Assembly: GCA_003978375.1 (NCBI GenBank)
Contig: QNZW01000044.1
Coordinates: forward strand, 1 to 11,089
Origin: Sulfurovum sp.
GTDB taxonomy: Bacteria; Campylobacterota; Campylobacteria; Campylobacterales; Sulfurovaceae
DNA length: 11,089 nucleotides
Direction: 5' to 3'
In this document: piece after piece, positions 1 through 6,447 of the stretch
Numbering within the stretch: the stretch's first letter is position 1
Layout of the letters: each line of letters opens with the position of its first letter
Position numbers and translations under genes: made by a program
The notes under the pieces: generated by a model
Seen by the model: only the letters and a program-made list of their open reading frames with translations
The model's database searches: none
Told to the model about the DNA's origin: nothing

Positions 1-1
1 G

Positions 2-727
2 ATGGGGATGAACATCTATGAGACCATTAAGTCCATTAGACTACAAAAAGCCTCCAATCTCCTCATAACCAACCAAGGCTCCACCATCACCGAGGTGGCT
101 AGTATGTGTGGGTATAGCTCTCAGACTTCGTTTATACGTGCGTTTAAAGAGCGTTTTGTGGTCACACCCAATGCATGGAGAAAAGGAGGGTACAGAAGCT
201 ACTCAGATGGCATCTTGCAGAGTTCTCCTACGGCTTCAACGTCCACAGTGTCGTTCGAGCATTTGGAAGCGAAGATAGTCAAGACTAAAGCTACTCAGCT
301 TTACTACATACGACACAGAGGCTACAGCCCCAAAGTCAAGCAGGTGTGGCAGAAGCTACAAGCATGGATTTATACAAATAATATTGAACGCTATCAATCC
401 TTTGGTATCTACCATGATAACCCCATCGTCACGCCTTTGGAGCAGTGCTTTTATGTGGCAGGAGTAGAGGTGCAAGAAGAGGCAGACCTTGTCAATACCT
501 CTTTGCCCTCGTTTAGTATACCAGCAGGACTTTATGCGACCTTTGAAGTAGAGGGAAAATACGGTGACATACTCAAACTCATACAGTGGGCATATCATGA
601 GTGGTTGCCTAGTAGTGGCTACGAGACCACCACTAGCCCCTCATACACACGCTTTGAGAAGAACCATTTTTTAGAAGAGGATGAGTGTTTTAGGGTGGTG
701 TATTATTTGCCTGTACGGTTGAGATAG
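2..727 (+). CDS. AraC-family transcriptional regulator with GyrI-like effector domain (5' truncated by window)
   Basis: The reading frame is open to the window edge, so the true start lies upstream. What remains begins inside the AraC DNA-binding region: the long helix between the two helix-turn-helix units (IYETIKSIRLQKASNLL, about residues 5-21) and the complete second HTH (about 27-60, including ITEVASMCGYSSQTSFIRAF). The first HTH is missing from view. Residues about 88-241 look like a GyrI-like/AraC effector-binding domain (YYIRHRGYSPKV near its start, FRVVYYLPVRL at its end), the fold used by Rob, SoxS-linked and BmrR-like sensors of small lipophilic compounds. The family therefore suggests a ligand-responsive cytoplasmic regulator; the ligand and targets cannot be told from sequence. 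The HdeD-like gene follows in the same direction after 121 bp and could be a target, which is only inference. Confidence 0.88.
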   Translation: MGMNIYETIKSIRLQKASNLLITNQGSTITEVASMCGYSSQTSFIRAFKERFVVTPNAWRKGGYRSYSDGILQSSPTASTSTVSFEHLEAKIVKTKATQLYYIRHRGYSPKVKQVWQKLQAWIYTNNIERYQSFGIYHDNPIVTPLEQCFYVAGVEVQEEADLVNTSLPSFSIPAGLYATFEVEGKYGDILKLIQWAYHEWLPSSGYETTTSPSYTRFEKNHFLEEDECFRVVYYLPVRLR

Positions 728-753
728 AGGGGTAATATAGCTTTTTTGAGCTA

Positions 754-775
754 GACATTATGATATTGAAATGTC
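754..775. repeat. Short inverted repeat upstream of the HdeD-like gene (possible operator)
   Basis: GACATT (754-759) and AATGTC (770-775) form perfect 6-bp arms around a 10-bp centre, a spacing of about two helical turns that would suit a dimeric regulator. It lies 73 bp before the HdeD-like start codon. No matching second copy was noticed elsewhere in the window. AT-rich DNA gives such dyads by chance, so support is weak. Confidence 0.25.
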
Positions 776-848
776 GTAAAGTGGATATACATTGATACAT
801 GAATTAAGATATATTATGGCTATCAAAAATAAATTAAGGTAAATTATC

Positions 849-1547
849 ATGAAAACAAAAATGAATATTGCTCAGACTATTTCTGGAGCAGTTACAAAAA
901 ATAGAAAAAGACTTTTAGGATTTGGTATATTCTCCATTATTCTTGGTCTTATTGGTACATTTATGGCGACGGTATTGACTACGGCTAGTATGGTCTTTTT
1001 TGGTGTGTTGGTTATCATTGCGGGTGCTTTTTTCTTCATAGAGGGCTTTTCGTCTCCCAACAACAAAACCAAAGCTATGTATATACTAATCTCCTTACTT
1101 TATCTTGTATCTGGGGGTATTATGATTACCTATCCAGAAGTGAGTGCTGTGAGTTTTACGTTTATCATGGCTGCACTATTTATAGCGATAGGTATTGTGC
1201 GTATTGTCATTGGATTTAAAGTCAAACCAGAGACAGGACAATGGGCATGGATAGTCGTAAGTGGACTGCTAAGCGTCGCTCTTGGTATTATGATTTATAT
1301 GCAATGGCCATCTAATTCATCATGGATTATAGGATTGTTTATATCTGTCGAATTAGTAGTGCAGGGGATCGTAAGTATCATATTTGCACAAAGAATTCAA
1401 GATACACAAAATGAAGTAGAAGGAAAAGTAAACGACGTAAAAGAAAATATCAAAAATACAGCTGAAGAAATGAAAGAAGAGATAAAAAAAGACGCCAAAA
1501 AAGCAGAAGATGATTTAAAAGAAGATGCTAAAAAAGCAAAAAAATAA
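849..1547 (+). CDS. HdeD-like (DUF308) six-helix inner-membrane protein with 11-residue-repeat tail
   Basis: The 232-residue protein has six predicted membrane helices at about 22-42, 45-67, 75-95, 100-122, 131-151 and 158-180, with the small-residue-rich paired-helix pattern of the HdeD/DUF308 family. HdeD of E. coli is linked to acid resistance; many homologues have no defined role. Residues 190-232 are unusual: a highly charged helix of four units, 11 residues each except the last, starting VEGKVNDVKEN, IKNTAEEMKEE, IKKDAKKAEDD and LKEDAKKAKK. This resembles LEA or apolipoprotein-type amphipathic repeats and probably lies in the cytoplasm. The start is supported by TAAGGT 9 bases upstream (835-840). 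It is probably a single transcription unit, or is transcribed with the upstream AraC gene. A stress or envelope role is inference from family and tail only. Confidence 0.85.
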   Translation: MKTKMNIAQTISGAVTKNRKRLLGFGIFSIILGLIGTFMATVLTTASMVFFGVLVIIAGAFFFIEGFSSPNNKTKAMYILISLLYLVSGGIMITYPEVSAVSFTFIMAALFIAIGIVRIVIGFKVKPETGQWAWIVVSGLLSVALGIMIYMQWPSNSSWIIGLFISVELVVQGIVSIIFAQRIQDTQNEVEGKVNDVKENIKNTAEEMKEEIKKDAKKAEDDLKEDAKKAKK

Positions 1548-1560
1548 TAAAAGTTATAAG

Positions 1561-1594
1561 AAAGACGGCATACTCTATAAAAGAGTGCCCCTTT
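1561..1594. terminator. Hairpin between convergent genes, probable bidirectional terminator
   Basis: The core stem is GGC (1567-1569) plus ACTCT (1572-1576) pairing with AGAGT (1582-1586) plus GCC (1587-1589). The loop is ATAAA and there is a two-base bulge. AAAG (1561-1564) can pair with CTTT (1591-1594) to extend the stem past a small internal loop. It sits in the 74-bp gap between the HdeD-like stop (1547) and the arsenate reductase stop (1622 on the other strand), the expected place for a shared terminator. The T-runs on either side are short and interrupted, so efficiency is uncertain. Confidence 0.55.
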
Positions 1595-1621
1595 CAACTT
1601 TTGCTAAAACTTGATCAAAGA

Positions 1622-1879
1622 TTATTTATTAAGTACTTTAGAATTGGCTAATGCCTTTTCTATCTCTTCTTTAGTCACTTCTCCATCGAGTTTAAGCTCT
1701 ACATTGCCATCTTGTCCTTCGACTTGCATATTGTTAATCTTCTTTTTGGTCTCCTCACTCATACACTCACACGCACCTGTAGCACAATTTTCTACCATTT
1801 TTACAATCTGTTGTTTTTCTACGACACCTGTAAAGTTAATTTTAACGCCTTGATTGGTTTTAGATACATTTTTTTGCAT
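1622..1879 (-). CDS. Possible separately translated 85-residue Cys-containing protein (third module of the ArsC fusion)
   Basis: An in-frame ATG at 1879-1877 is preceded, on the minus strand, by AAAGGAA (1892-1886) at a good spacing, so the last 85 residues could be made alone as well as fused. The product has no signal peptide or membrane segment. It contains two copies of a beta-alpha unit: residues 12-31 (VKINFTGVVEKQQIVKMVEN) and 60-79 (VELKLDGEVTKEEIEKALAN). Between them lies CATGACEC, whose three cysteines (32, 37, 39) could bind metal, arsenite or a cluster. I do not recognise the family. It overlaps the fusion gene entirely, and whether it is an independent product is undecided from sequence. 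Confidence 0.4.
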   Translation of the reverse strand: MQKNVSKTNQGVKINFTGVVEKQQIVKMVENCATGACECMSEETKKKINNMQVEGQDGNVELKLDGEVTKEEIEKALANSKVLNK

Positions 1880-2494
1880 GGTTTTTTCCTTTAATTGAAT
1901 TAATTTATTAATCTCTTTTGAACAACATTTTGCTTGAGGATTAGACGTTTTGCAGGTAGAACCTGTACACGCGTTGGTTTGTTCTTTTATCGCTTTTAAA
2001 CTATTTGCTCCTTTATCAATGGCATCATTGATTGTTTTTTTAGTCACTCCGATGCAATAACAGATTTTATCTTCATCAGATAGATTTGCTACATCGCCAC
2101 TAAAAATGGCTTGTATTCTAGGGAGTAAGATGGTGTTTATCTCATCGTAGGTAGCTTCAAATGCTTTATAGTCCTTACCATCTGGGTCTTCAAACCCAAT
2201 ATGAACGACTGGCGTACTGCCTCCAAAAATAGGGCAGGTCTCTTTGGCATGGTCGCAAACAGTTACCACCAAATCAAAGGCAATACCCTCTAAACTCTCA
2301 AGTGTTTTAGAGTGGTATGCTTCTTTCCAAACTCCATGACTCTCTAAAACTTTTTTTGCATTAGGATTGACTCTACCACTGGGTTGTACCCCTGAACTAT
2401 AGGCATGTATTCCCTCAAGATATCTGTTTATAAGTGCTTCAGCAATAATACTTCTACAACTATTTCCTGTACAAAGAATGAGTACATTTTTCAT
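1622..2494 (-). CDS. arsC: Arsenate reductase (thioredoxin-type) fused to a [2Fe-2S] CopZ/BFD-like domain and a Cys-containing C-terminal module
   Basis: Residues 1-135 are a low-molecular-weight-phosphatase-fold ArsC of the S. aureus pI258 type, which reduces arsenate to arsenite. The P-loop is CTGNSCRS (Cys8), the redox pair is Cys80 and Cys87, and GFEDPDGK matches the DP acid loop (Asp103). Residues 142-198 form a BFD/CopZ-like domain with CxC (145, 147), C-x4-C (176, 181) and Cys190-Cys191 in NPQAKCC, as expected for [2Fe-2S] binding. Residues 206-290 form a third module with Cys237, Cys242 and Cys244. Plain ArsC is about 130 residues, so 290 is far longer. The start was chosen because AGGAA (minus strand, 2504-2500) lies 5 bases upstream and a consensus promoter ends just before it; the frame is open to 2545 but that would place codons over the -10 box. 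No ArsR, ArsB/Acr3 or ArsM gene is in view, so the efflux partner must lie elsewhere. Reductant and iron-sulfur role are inferred. Confidence 0.88.
   Translation of the reverse strand: MKNVLILCTGNSCRSIIAEALINRYLEGIHAYSSGVQPSGRVNPNAKKVLESHGVWKEAYHSKTLESLEGIAFDLVVTVCDHAKETCPIFGGSTPVVHIGFEDPDGKDYKAFEATYDEINTILLPRIQAIFSGDVANLSDEDKICYCIGVTKKTINDAIDKGANSLKAIKEQTNACTGSTCKTSNPQAKCCSKEINKLIQLKEKTMQKNVSKTNQGVKINFTGVVEKQQIVKMVENCATGACECMSEETKKKINNMQVEGQDGNVELKLDGEVTKEEIEKALANSKVLNK
1886..1892 (-). promoter_or_regulatory. Internal ribosome binding site inside the ArsC fusion gene
   Basis: The minus strand reads AAAGGAA and then AAAACC before ATG at 1879. This is a strong Shine-Dalgarno match at normal spacing inside an open frame that needs no start here. 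It is the main evidence for an alternative start and suggests the third module was once, or still is, a separate gene. Confidence 0.5.
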
Positions 2495-2516
2495 TTTATT
2501 TCCTAAAGTTTTTTTC

Positions 2517-2545
2517 ATTATAGCATTTAGCCAATAATATATCAA
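2517..2545 (-). promoter_or_regulatory. Sigma70-type promoter of the arsC fusion gene
   Basis: On the minus strand, TTGATA (2545-2540) and a perfect TATAAT (2522-2517) are separated by exactly 17 bases. Transcription should begin near 2510, giving a leader of roughly 15 bases that still contains the AGGAA ribosome site. The -35 box lies within the left arm of the palindrome at 2535-2562. Confidence 0.8.
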
Positions 2546-2562
2546 GATATATTGATATATTA
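2535..2562. promoter_or_regulatory. Palindromic operator candidate overlapping the arsC -35 box (ArsR-type by inference)
   Basis: Perfect 11-bp arms TAATATATCAA (2535-2545) and TTGATATATTA (2552-2562) flank the 6-base centre GATATA. A bound dimer would cover the -35 element and block RNA polymerase. ArsR/SmtB repressors commonly use AT-rich TCAA-N-TTGA dyads at ars promoters, so this is the natural candidate. No arsR gene lies in the window, so the regulator's identity is inference. Confidence 0.65.
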
Positions 2563-2662
2563 ATACTCAAATAGTGTTCCATAAAGAAGTATCTTTAAAA
2601 GAGAATAGGAAATCCTAAACGTATTCACCCAAATACACACCACATCTTTTAGATGATTTTAA

Positions 2663-3781
2663 CTACCTACGTTTGGCATAGAAGTCTTGTTTGAAGGCAT
2701 CAAATCTATTTTCTAAGATGGCTTCTCTCATCTCTTTCATTAAATTGAGATAATAATAAAGGTTATGAATGGTACCTAATCGGAAATAGGTAATTTCTCT
2801 TGCACGAAAAAGATGTCGAAGATAGGCACGTGAGTAGGTTTTGCATACCATACATTCACACGCCGAATCTATGGGAGAGGCGTCAGTTGTGTAGTCTGAT
2901 TTTTTGATATTTATTTTGCCAAAACTGGTAAAAAGTGTACCGTTTCTAGCATTGCGTGTGGGCATCACACAATCAAACATATCTATCCCACGAGCGACAT
3001 TTTCTACCAAATCTTCAGGGGTTCCTACACCCATTAGATAACGAGGTTTCTCTGTAGGCATAAACTGTGTGGTCCACTCAACAGTATCATACATATCTTG
3101 ATTGGCTTCACCCACGCTCAATCCTCCGATAGCAAAACCATCATAATCCATAGCACACAAGGCTTTGGCTGATTTTTGACGAAAGGCTTTGTCTGTACCT
3201 CCTTGAATAATAGCAAAAATATTCTGATTGGCACCTCTACCTTTTTGCTGTTGTGCCCTAAAGTACGCAATGCTCTCTTCTGCCCAACGTGTCGTACGGT
3301 CTATACTCTTTTCTATACGCGCTTGTGTGGCAGGTAAAGCGACCAAATCATCAAGTATCATCATAATATCTGAACCTAAATCCATCTGGATATCTATCAC
3401 TTTTTGAGGGGTAAAGTAGAGCGTACTACCATCAAGATGACTTCTAAAAGTAATACCATTTTCATCTATTTTGACATTTTTAGAGAGTGAAAAAGCCTGA
3501 AATCCTCCAGAATCGGTTAAAAAACTTTTGGGATACTTTGTAAAGCCTTGCAACCCACCTAGTGTCTTAATAGTCTTTTCTCCAGGTCTAATATGCAAAT
3601 GATACGTGTTGCCCAATATAATCTCAGGCTGTATCAACGTAGCCAAATCCATGGCATCAAGTGCTTTGACCGCTCCTACTGTGCCCACAGGCATAAAAAC
3701 GGGTGTCTGTATGGTAGAATGTGCTGTTTTAATAGTACAGGCTCTGGCTTTACCATCATTTTTATCTATCTGAAATTGCAT
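2663..3781 (-). CDS. tgt: tRNA-guanine(34) transglycosylase (queuosine biosynthesis)
   Basis: Bacterial TGT swaps guanine 34 for preQ1 in tRNAs with GUN anticodons (Asp, Asn, His, Tyr), the committed insertion step of queuosine synthesis. The 372-residue product matches the family along its whole length. The catalytic base is Asp90 in [13 protein letters not shown] and the nucleophile is Asp270 in [20 protein letters not shown]-type and GGLSVGE substrate motifs are present (FAIIQGG near 189-195, GGLSVGE 219-225). The zinc site is Cys308, Cys310, Cys313 and His339. The frame extends to 3907, but the start at 3781 was chosen because [14 protein letters not shown] aligns with the N-terminus of E. 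coli TGT and the extra 42 codons would run into the divergent gene. AAGGA lies 13 bases upstream, rather distant. It is divergent from the TrkA-like gene. Confidence 0.96.
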   Translation of the reverse strand: MQFQIDKNDGKARACTIKTAHSTIQTPVFMPVGTVGAVKALDAMDLATLIQPEIILGNTYHLHIRPGEKTIKTLGGLQGFTKYPKSFLTDSGGFQAFSLSKNVKIDENGITFRSHLDGSTLYFTPQKVIDIQMDLGSDIMMILDDLVALPATQARIEKSIDRTTRWAEESIAYFRAQQQKGRGANQNIFAIIQGGTDKAFRQKSAKALCAMDYDGFAIGGLSVGEANQDMYDTVEWTTQFMPTEKPRYLMGVGTPEDLVENVARGIDMFDCVMPTRNARNGTLFTSFGKINIKKSDYTTDASPIDSACECMVCKTYSRAYLRHLFRAREITYFRLGTIHNLYYYLNLMKEMREAILENRFDAFKQDFYAKRR

Positions 3782-3842
3782 TGTGTTATAATAGTCCTTA
3801 AATAATTGGGAAATTATACCCAAAGCCTGATATAAGGAACCA
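3782..3842. promoter_or_regulatory. Divergent promoter region between tgt and the TrkA-like gene
   Basis: These 61 bases must hold both 5' regions. On the minus strand TATAAT at 3818-3813 would start tgt transcription near 3806, leaving AAGGA (3799-3795) in the leader. On the plus strand TATAAT at 3787-3792 would start near 3799, with AAGGA at 3834-3838 placed 4 bases before the 3843 start. No good -35 box is seen for either, as is common in Campylobacterota. The two predicted transcripts overlap by a few bases. TTGGG (3806-3810) and CCCAA (3819-3823) form a small dyad over the tgt -10 box. Confidence 0.5.
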
Positions 3843-5273
3843 ATGAAAAACATACTTATTTTAGCCAACGGTAGTGTTGCTAAACATTTTATAGGGTGGG
3901 TTAGCAAAAAAAGGGTTGCAGAAAATCATTATCATATTGTTTATTATAAAGATGAAACCCTTCCTGAAAATATAGGGAAAAATGTCACACTCACCAAAGC
4001 AGATCCTACCAGTTTTTCTAGACTTTCACGCATTATGCGCGAAGTTGTTTTTCATAATGTTTTTATTGTGATGGATAATGGAGAAGATGCGAAGTATGTC
4101 CTTAAAAATATTGCACTCATTGATATCAAATTAAGAACTGTACTTGTAAGCCAATGGGATGACATGGAGGTAGAAAAAAAGCTAGAAAATCTTACAGTCA
4201 TTCATAGCAATGAGATTATGGCTGCGCACTTGTATGATCATCTACCAAATGTACCTTTGGTTGCCCAAAATGTAGGACTAGGGCGTGGGGAAATCATGGA
4301 GATACATGTACCCTTTGGCAGCTCTTATGCCTATAGACACGTAGGTTCTATCTTACAACGTAAATGGAAAATTGCAGCCATTTATCGTAACGAAAAACAA
4401 ATTTTGCCTACCACTGCAATGATGGTACGCCCAAACGATACTTTGCTGGTGATAGGCAAACCCCTGGTACTTGATGGTGTCTACAAGACAATCAATAAAC
4501 GTATAGGGCTTTTCCCCGAACCTTTTGGAAAAAATATCTACTTAGTCTTAGACCTTAGATATGACAAAGATAATGTATTTATATATCTCAATGAAGCCAT
4601 GTATCTGTTAGAAAAACTTGAAAACAAATCACTTTTTGTACGTATTTTATACCCTAATGATTTTGCACTCATTCAGGAACTAAAGCTTTATGCCTCGGAC
4701 AATGTGACTATCTTTATCTCTTATAATGAAGCAGAAATCAAAAACGTAATAGAGTATGATATTAATCAATATGATATAGGGATTGTCATGAACAGTATTC
4801 AAGCATTTGAATCTGATAGTTTGAAAAATATTTTATATGATTTAAGAAAATTGGTATATCTATTTGGAGATAAACTTCTTTATAATATACGTAAATCCGT
4901 TGTCTTAATGAACGAAGATGAAAAAATGGAGTCCATTTCATCAACGGCATTTGATATCTCTGAGTCATTAGGATTGAGTCTACTATTGTGTGATTTTGAT
5001 CCTGAAGCAGATTTTGAAAGTAAAAAAATGGTCATAGAGCACTATGAAACCCTTGCACATATTTTTAATATGGATATTGAGATAGAACAAAAAGTAGCCA
5101 ATCCTATTAGAGAACTTTCCAATATGAATGAAATTCTTCAAGTGGCCCCTTTTGAAAAAAATCTTAATACAGATAATTTTATAAAACTTATCTCTACACA
5201 CGTGCAAGACTTTATTCTCACTACCCAAAAACACCCCAAATTACTTGTTCCTTTTGCACTCACCGAGGAGTAA
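3843..5273 (+). CDS. Double TrkA/RCK-like conserved protein of unknown function (COG3400-like)
   Basis: The 476-residue protein has no signal peptide or membrane helix, so it is probably cytoplasmic. The N-terminus (about 1-140) looks like a TrkA_N Rossmann fold, but the nucleotide loop reads [13 protein letters not shown] and lacks most glycines of GxGxxG, so NAD binding is doubtful. Residues about 145-208 resemble an RCK_C/TrkA_C ligand domain ([20 protein letters not shown], ending [12 protein letters not shown]). Residues 225-476 look like a further alpha/beta region that I cannot assign with confidence. From memory, this is a Campylobacterota-conserved family sitting between tgt and aroB, as HP0282 does in H. 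pylori. RCK domains gate potassium channels and transporters, but no transporter partner is adjacent except the MscS gene two loci downstream. The start is supported by AAGGA at 3834-3838. Confidence 0.75.
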   Translation: MKNILILANGSVAKHFIGWVSKKRVAENHYHIVYYKDETLPENIGKNVTLTKADPTSFSRLSRIMREVVFHNVFIVMDNGEDAKYVLKNIALIDIKLRTVLVSQWDDMEVEKKLENLTVIHSNEIMAAHLYDHLPNVPLVAQNVGLGRGEIMEIHVPFGSSYAYRHVGSILQRKWKIAAIYRNEKQILPTTAMMVRPNDTLLVIGKPLVLDGVYKTINKRIGLFPEPFGKNIYLVLDLRYDKDNVFIYLNEAMYLLEKLENKSLFVRILYPNDFALIQELKLYASDNVTIFISYNEAEIKNVIEYDINQYDIGIVMNSIQAFESDSLKNILYDLRKLVYLFGDKLLYNIRKSVVLMNEDEKMESISSTAFDISESLGLSLLLCDFDPEADFESKKMVIEHYETLAHIFNMDIEIEQKVANPIRELSNMNEILQVAPFEKNLNTDNFIKLISTHVQDFILTTQKHPKLLVPFALTEE

Positions 5274-5371
5274 GAAAAATACTTTATATCTTCCTTATGA
5301 AAGACTTGAAACAACATTTAACCACAATTGAGATAAAATATATCAAAATTGAACTAACGAGGGTTCAAATT

Positions 5372-5443
5372 ATGATTTTACCCAAGGTTTCTCTAGATGA
5401 TAGTCCCTATAAACTTAGAAAATACAAGCAATATACACTATGA
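5372..5443 (+). CDS. Possible 23-residue leader ORF overlapping the aroB start out of frame
   Basis: ATG at 5372 follows GAGGG (5359-5363) at 8 bases, a better ribosome site than that of aroB itself (AAGG, 5384-5387). The peptide would be MILPKVSLDDSPYKLRKYKQ plus YTL, with three tyrosines in its last 11 residues, and it stops at 5441-5443 inside aroB. Translation through it would cross the aroB ribosome site and start codon (5397), so it could influence aroB translation. It could equally be chance. No homologue is recognised. Confidence 0.3.
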   Translation: MILPKVSLDDSPYKLRKYKQYTL

Positions 5444-6446
5444 TATTACTATTGGTGCGCTACCAGCATTACATTTTGATACAACCGTAGTGGTTGTTAC
5501 AAACCCTACAGTATCTGGCTATCATCTTGATACGCTTCTAGACAAACTGTCTGCTCATAAAGTACATGTTGTTACTATCCCCGATGGAGAAGCATACAAA
5601 ACATTGCAAACAGTAGAAAAAATACTCAATGATTGTTTTGAACATCAATTAGATAGAAAATCTTTGCTTATTGCTTTTGGTGGTGGGGTCATAGGAGACA
5701 TGACTGGCTTTACAGCAAGTTTGTACCAAAGAGGTATAGACTTCATTCAAATACCTACCACATTACTAAGTCAAGTAGATGCTTCTGTAGGGGGGAAAAC
5801 AGGCGTAAACAACGCCTATGGCAAAAACCTTATAGGTGCGTTTTATCAACCAAAGGCTGTTTATATAGATCCAAATTTTTTAAAAACCCTTCCACCCCGT
5901 GAATTTGCTGCAGGGATAGCAGAAGTGATTAAAATGGCTGTGATGTTTGATAAAGATTTTTTTAACTACTTACAACAAGCAGACCTAAACAGTACAGAAG
6001 CCATCAAAGAGATGATACGCAAATCTGTAGAGCTCAAAGCGTGGGTAGTCAACCAAGATGAAAAAGAAGCAGGTATACGTGCAGTACTCAACTATGGACA
6101 TACCTTTGGGCATGTGGTTGAAAATGAAACCAATTATGAAACCTATTTACATGGAGAAGCCGTCGCTATTGGTATGGTCATGGCAAATGCTTTAGCTGTA
6201 GAGCTGGGTATGCTTACACAAGCACAAGCCGATGAAGTAAAAGCACTTTTGGTAAAATCTTCATTACCTACAACGTACCACATACAAGATGTGGATGATT
6301 TTTATCATCATTTCTTTTTAGATAAAAAATCTGCCAAAGGAAATATTACATTTATATTACCAAAAGGTTTGGGTGATTATGAAATGGTCACAGATATTGA
6401 TGAAAACATTGTAAAAAGTGTTTTAAGCCGTTTGGGAGAAAAATAA
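5397..6446 (+). CDS. aroB: 3-dehydroquinate synthase
   Basis: AroB converts DAHP to 3-dehydroquinate, the second step of the shikimate route to aromatic amino acids and folate, using NAD and a divalent metal in the cytoplasm. At 349 residues it is normal length. It shows the NAD-binding GGGVIGDMTGFTASLYQRG region (95-113), PTTLLSQVDASVGGKTGVN (120-138) and KNLIGAFYQP (143-152). Metal ligands are expected at Glu176 (GIAEVIK), His235 (LNYGHTFGH) and His252 (LHGEAVAIGM), with catalytic His239. The N-terminus MIVPINLENTSNIHYDITIG fits the family, supporting the start at 5397 with AAGG 9 bases upstream. It heads a tight operon: the MscS gene begins one base after its stop. No convincing promoter is seen in 5274-5396; TAAAAT at 5334-5339 is the best -10 candidate and lacks a spaced -35. 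Confidence 0.96.
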   Translation: MIVPINLENTSNIHYDITIGALPALHFDTTVVVVTNPTVSGYHLDTLLDKLSAHKVHVVTIPDGEAYKTLQTVEKILNDCFEHQLDRKSLLIAFGGGVIGDMTGFTASLYQRGIDFIQIPTTLLSQVDASVGGKTGVNNAYGKNLIGAFYQPKAVYIDPNFLKTLPPREFAAGIAEVIKMAVMFDKDFFNYLQQADLNSTEAIKEMIRKSVELKAWVVNQDEKEAGIRAVLNYGHTFGHVVENETNYETYLHGEAVAIGMVMANALAVELGMLTQAQADEVKALLVKSSLPTTYHIQDVDDFYHHFFLDKKSAKGNITFILPKGLGDYEMVTDIDENIVKSVLSRLGEK

Positions 6447-6447
6447 G

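Noticed and set aside
738..753. TAGCT-N6-AGCTA hairpin after the AraC-family gene
   Set aside because: The stem is only 5 bp and AT-rich and has no following T-run, so it is not a convincing terminator.
792..817. TTGATA with TATATT/TATTAT as a promoter for the HdeD-like gene
   Set aside because: Spacers of only 12 or 14 bases are too short; a -10 element alone is possible in this lineage but cannot be placed with confidence.
1611..1853. Plus-strand open frames of 80 and 60 codons around 1611-1894
   Set aside because: They lie antisense to the ArsC fusion gene, have no ribosome site and show low-complexity Ser/Leu/Phe composition typical of shadow frames.
2495..2545. Upstream ATGs (2545 and 2518) extending the ArsC frame by 17 or 8 codons
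   Set aside because: They overlap the -10 box and operator, lack a ribosome site, and ArsC homology begins at 2494 where AGGAA is well placed.
2643..2655. CATCT-TTT-AGATG hairpin just past the tgt stop
   Set aside because: On the strand of tgt there is no T-run after it and the loop is three bases; the T-rich side faces the direction with no gene ending there.
3782..3907. 42-codon N-terminal extension of tgt
   Set aside because: It does not resemble TGT, runs through the promoter region and overlaps the divergent TrkA-like gene; the family N-terminus begins at 3781.
5328..5346. TTGAGATA-AAA-TATATCAA dyad upstream of aroB as a second copy of the arsC operator
   Set aside because: It has an internal mismatch and a 3-base rather than 6-base centre, and TTGA/TCAA pairs are common in such AT-rich DNA.
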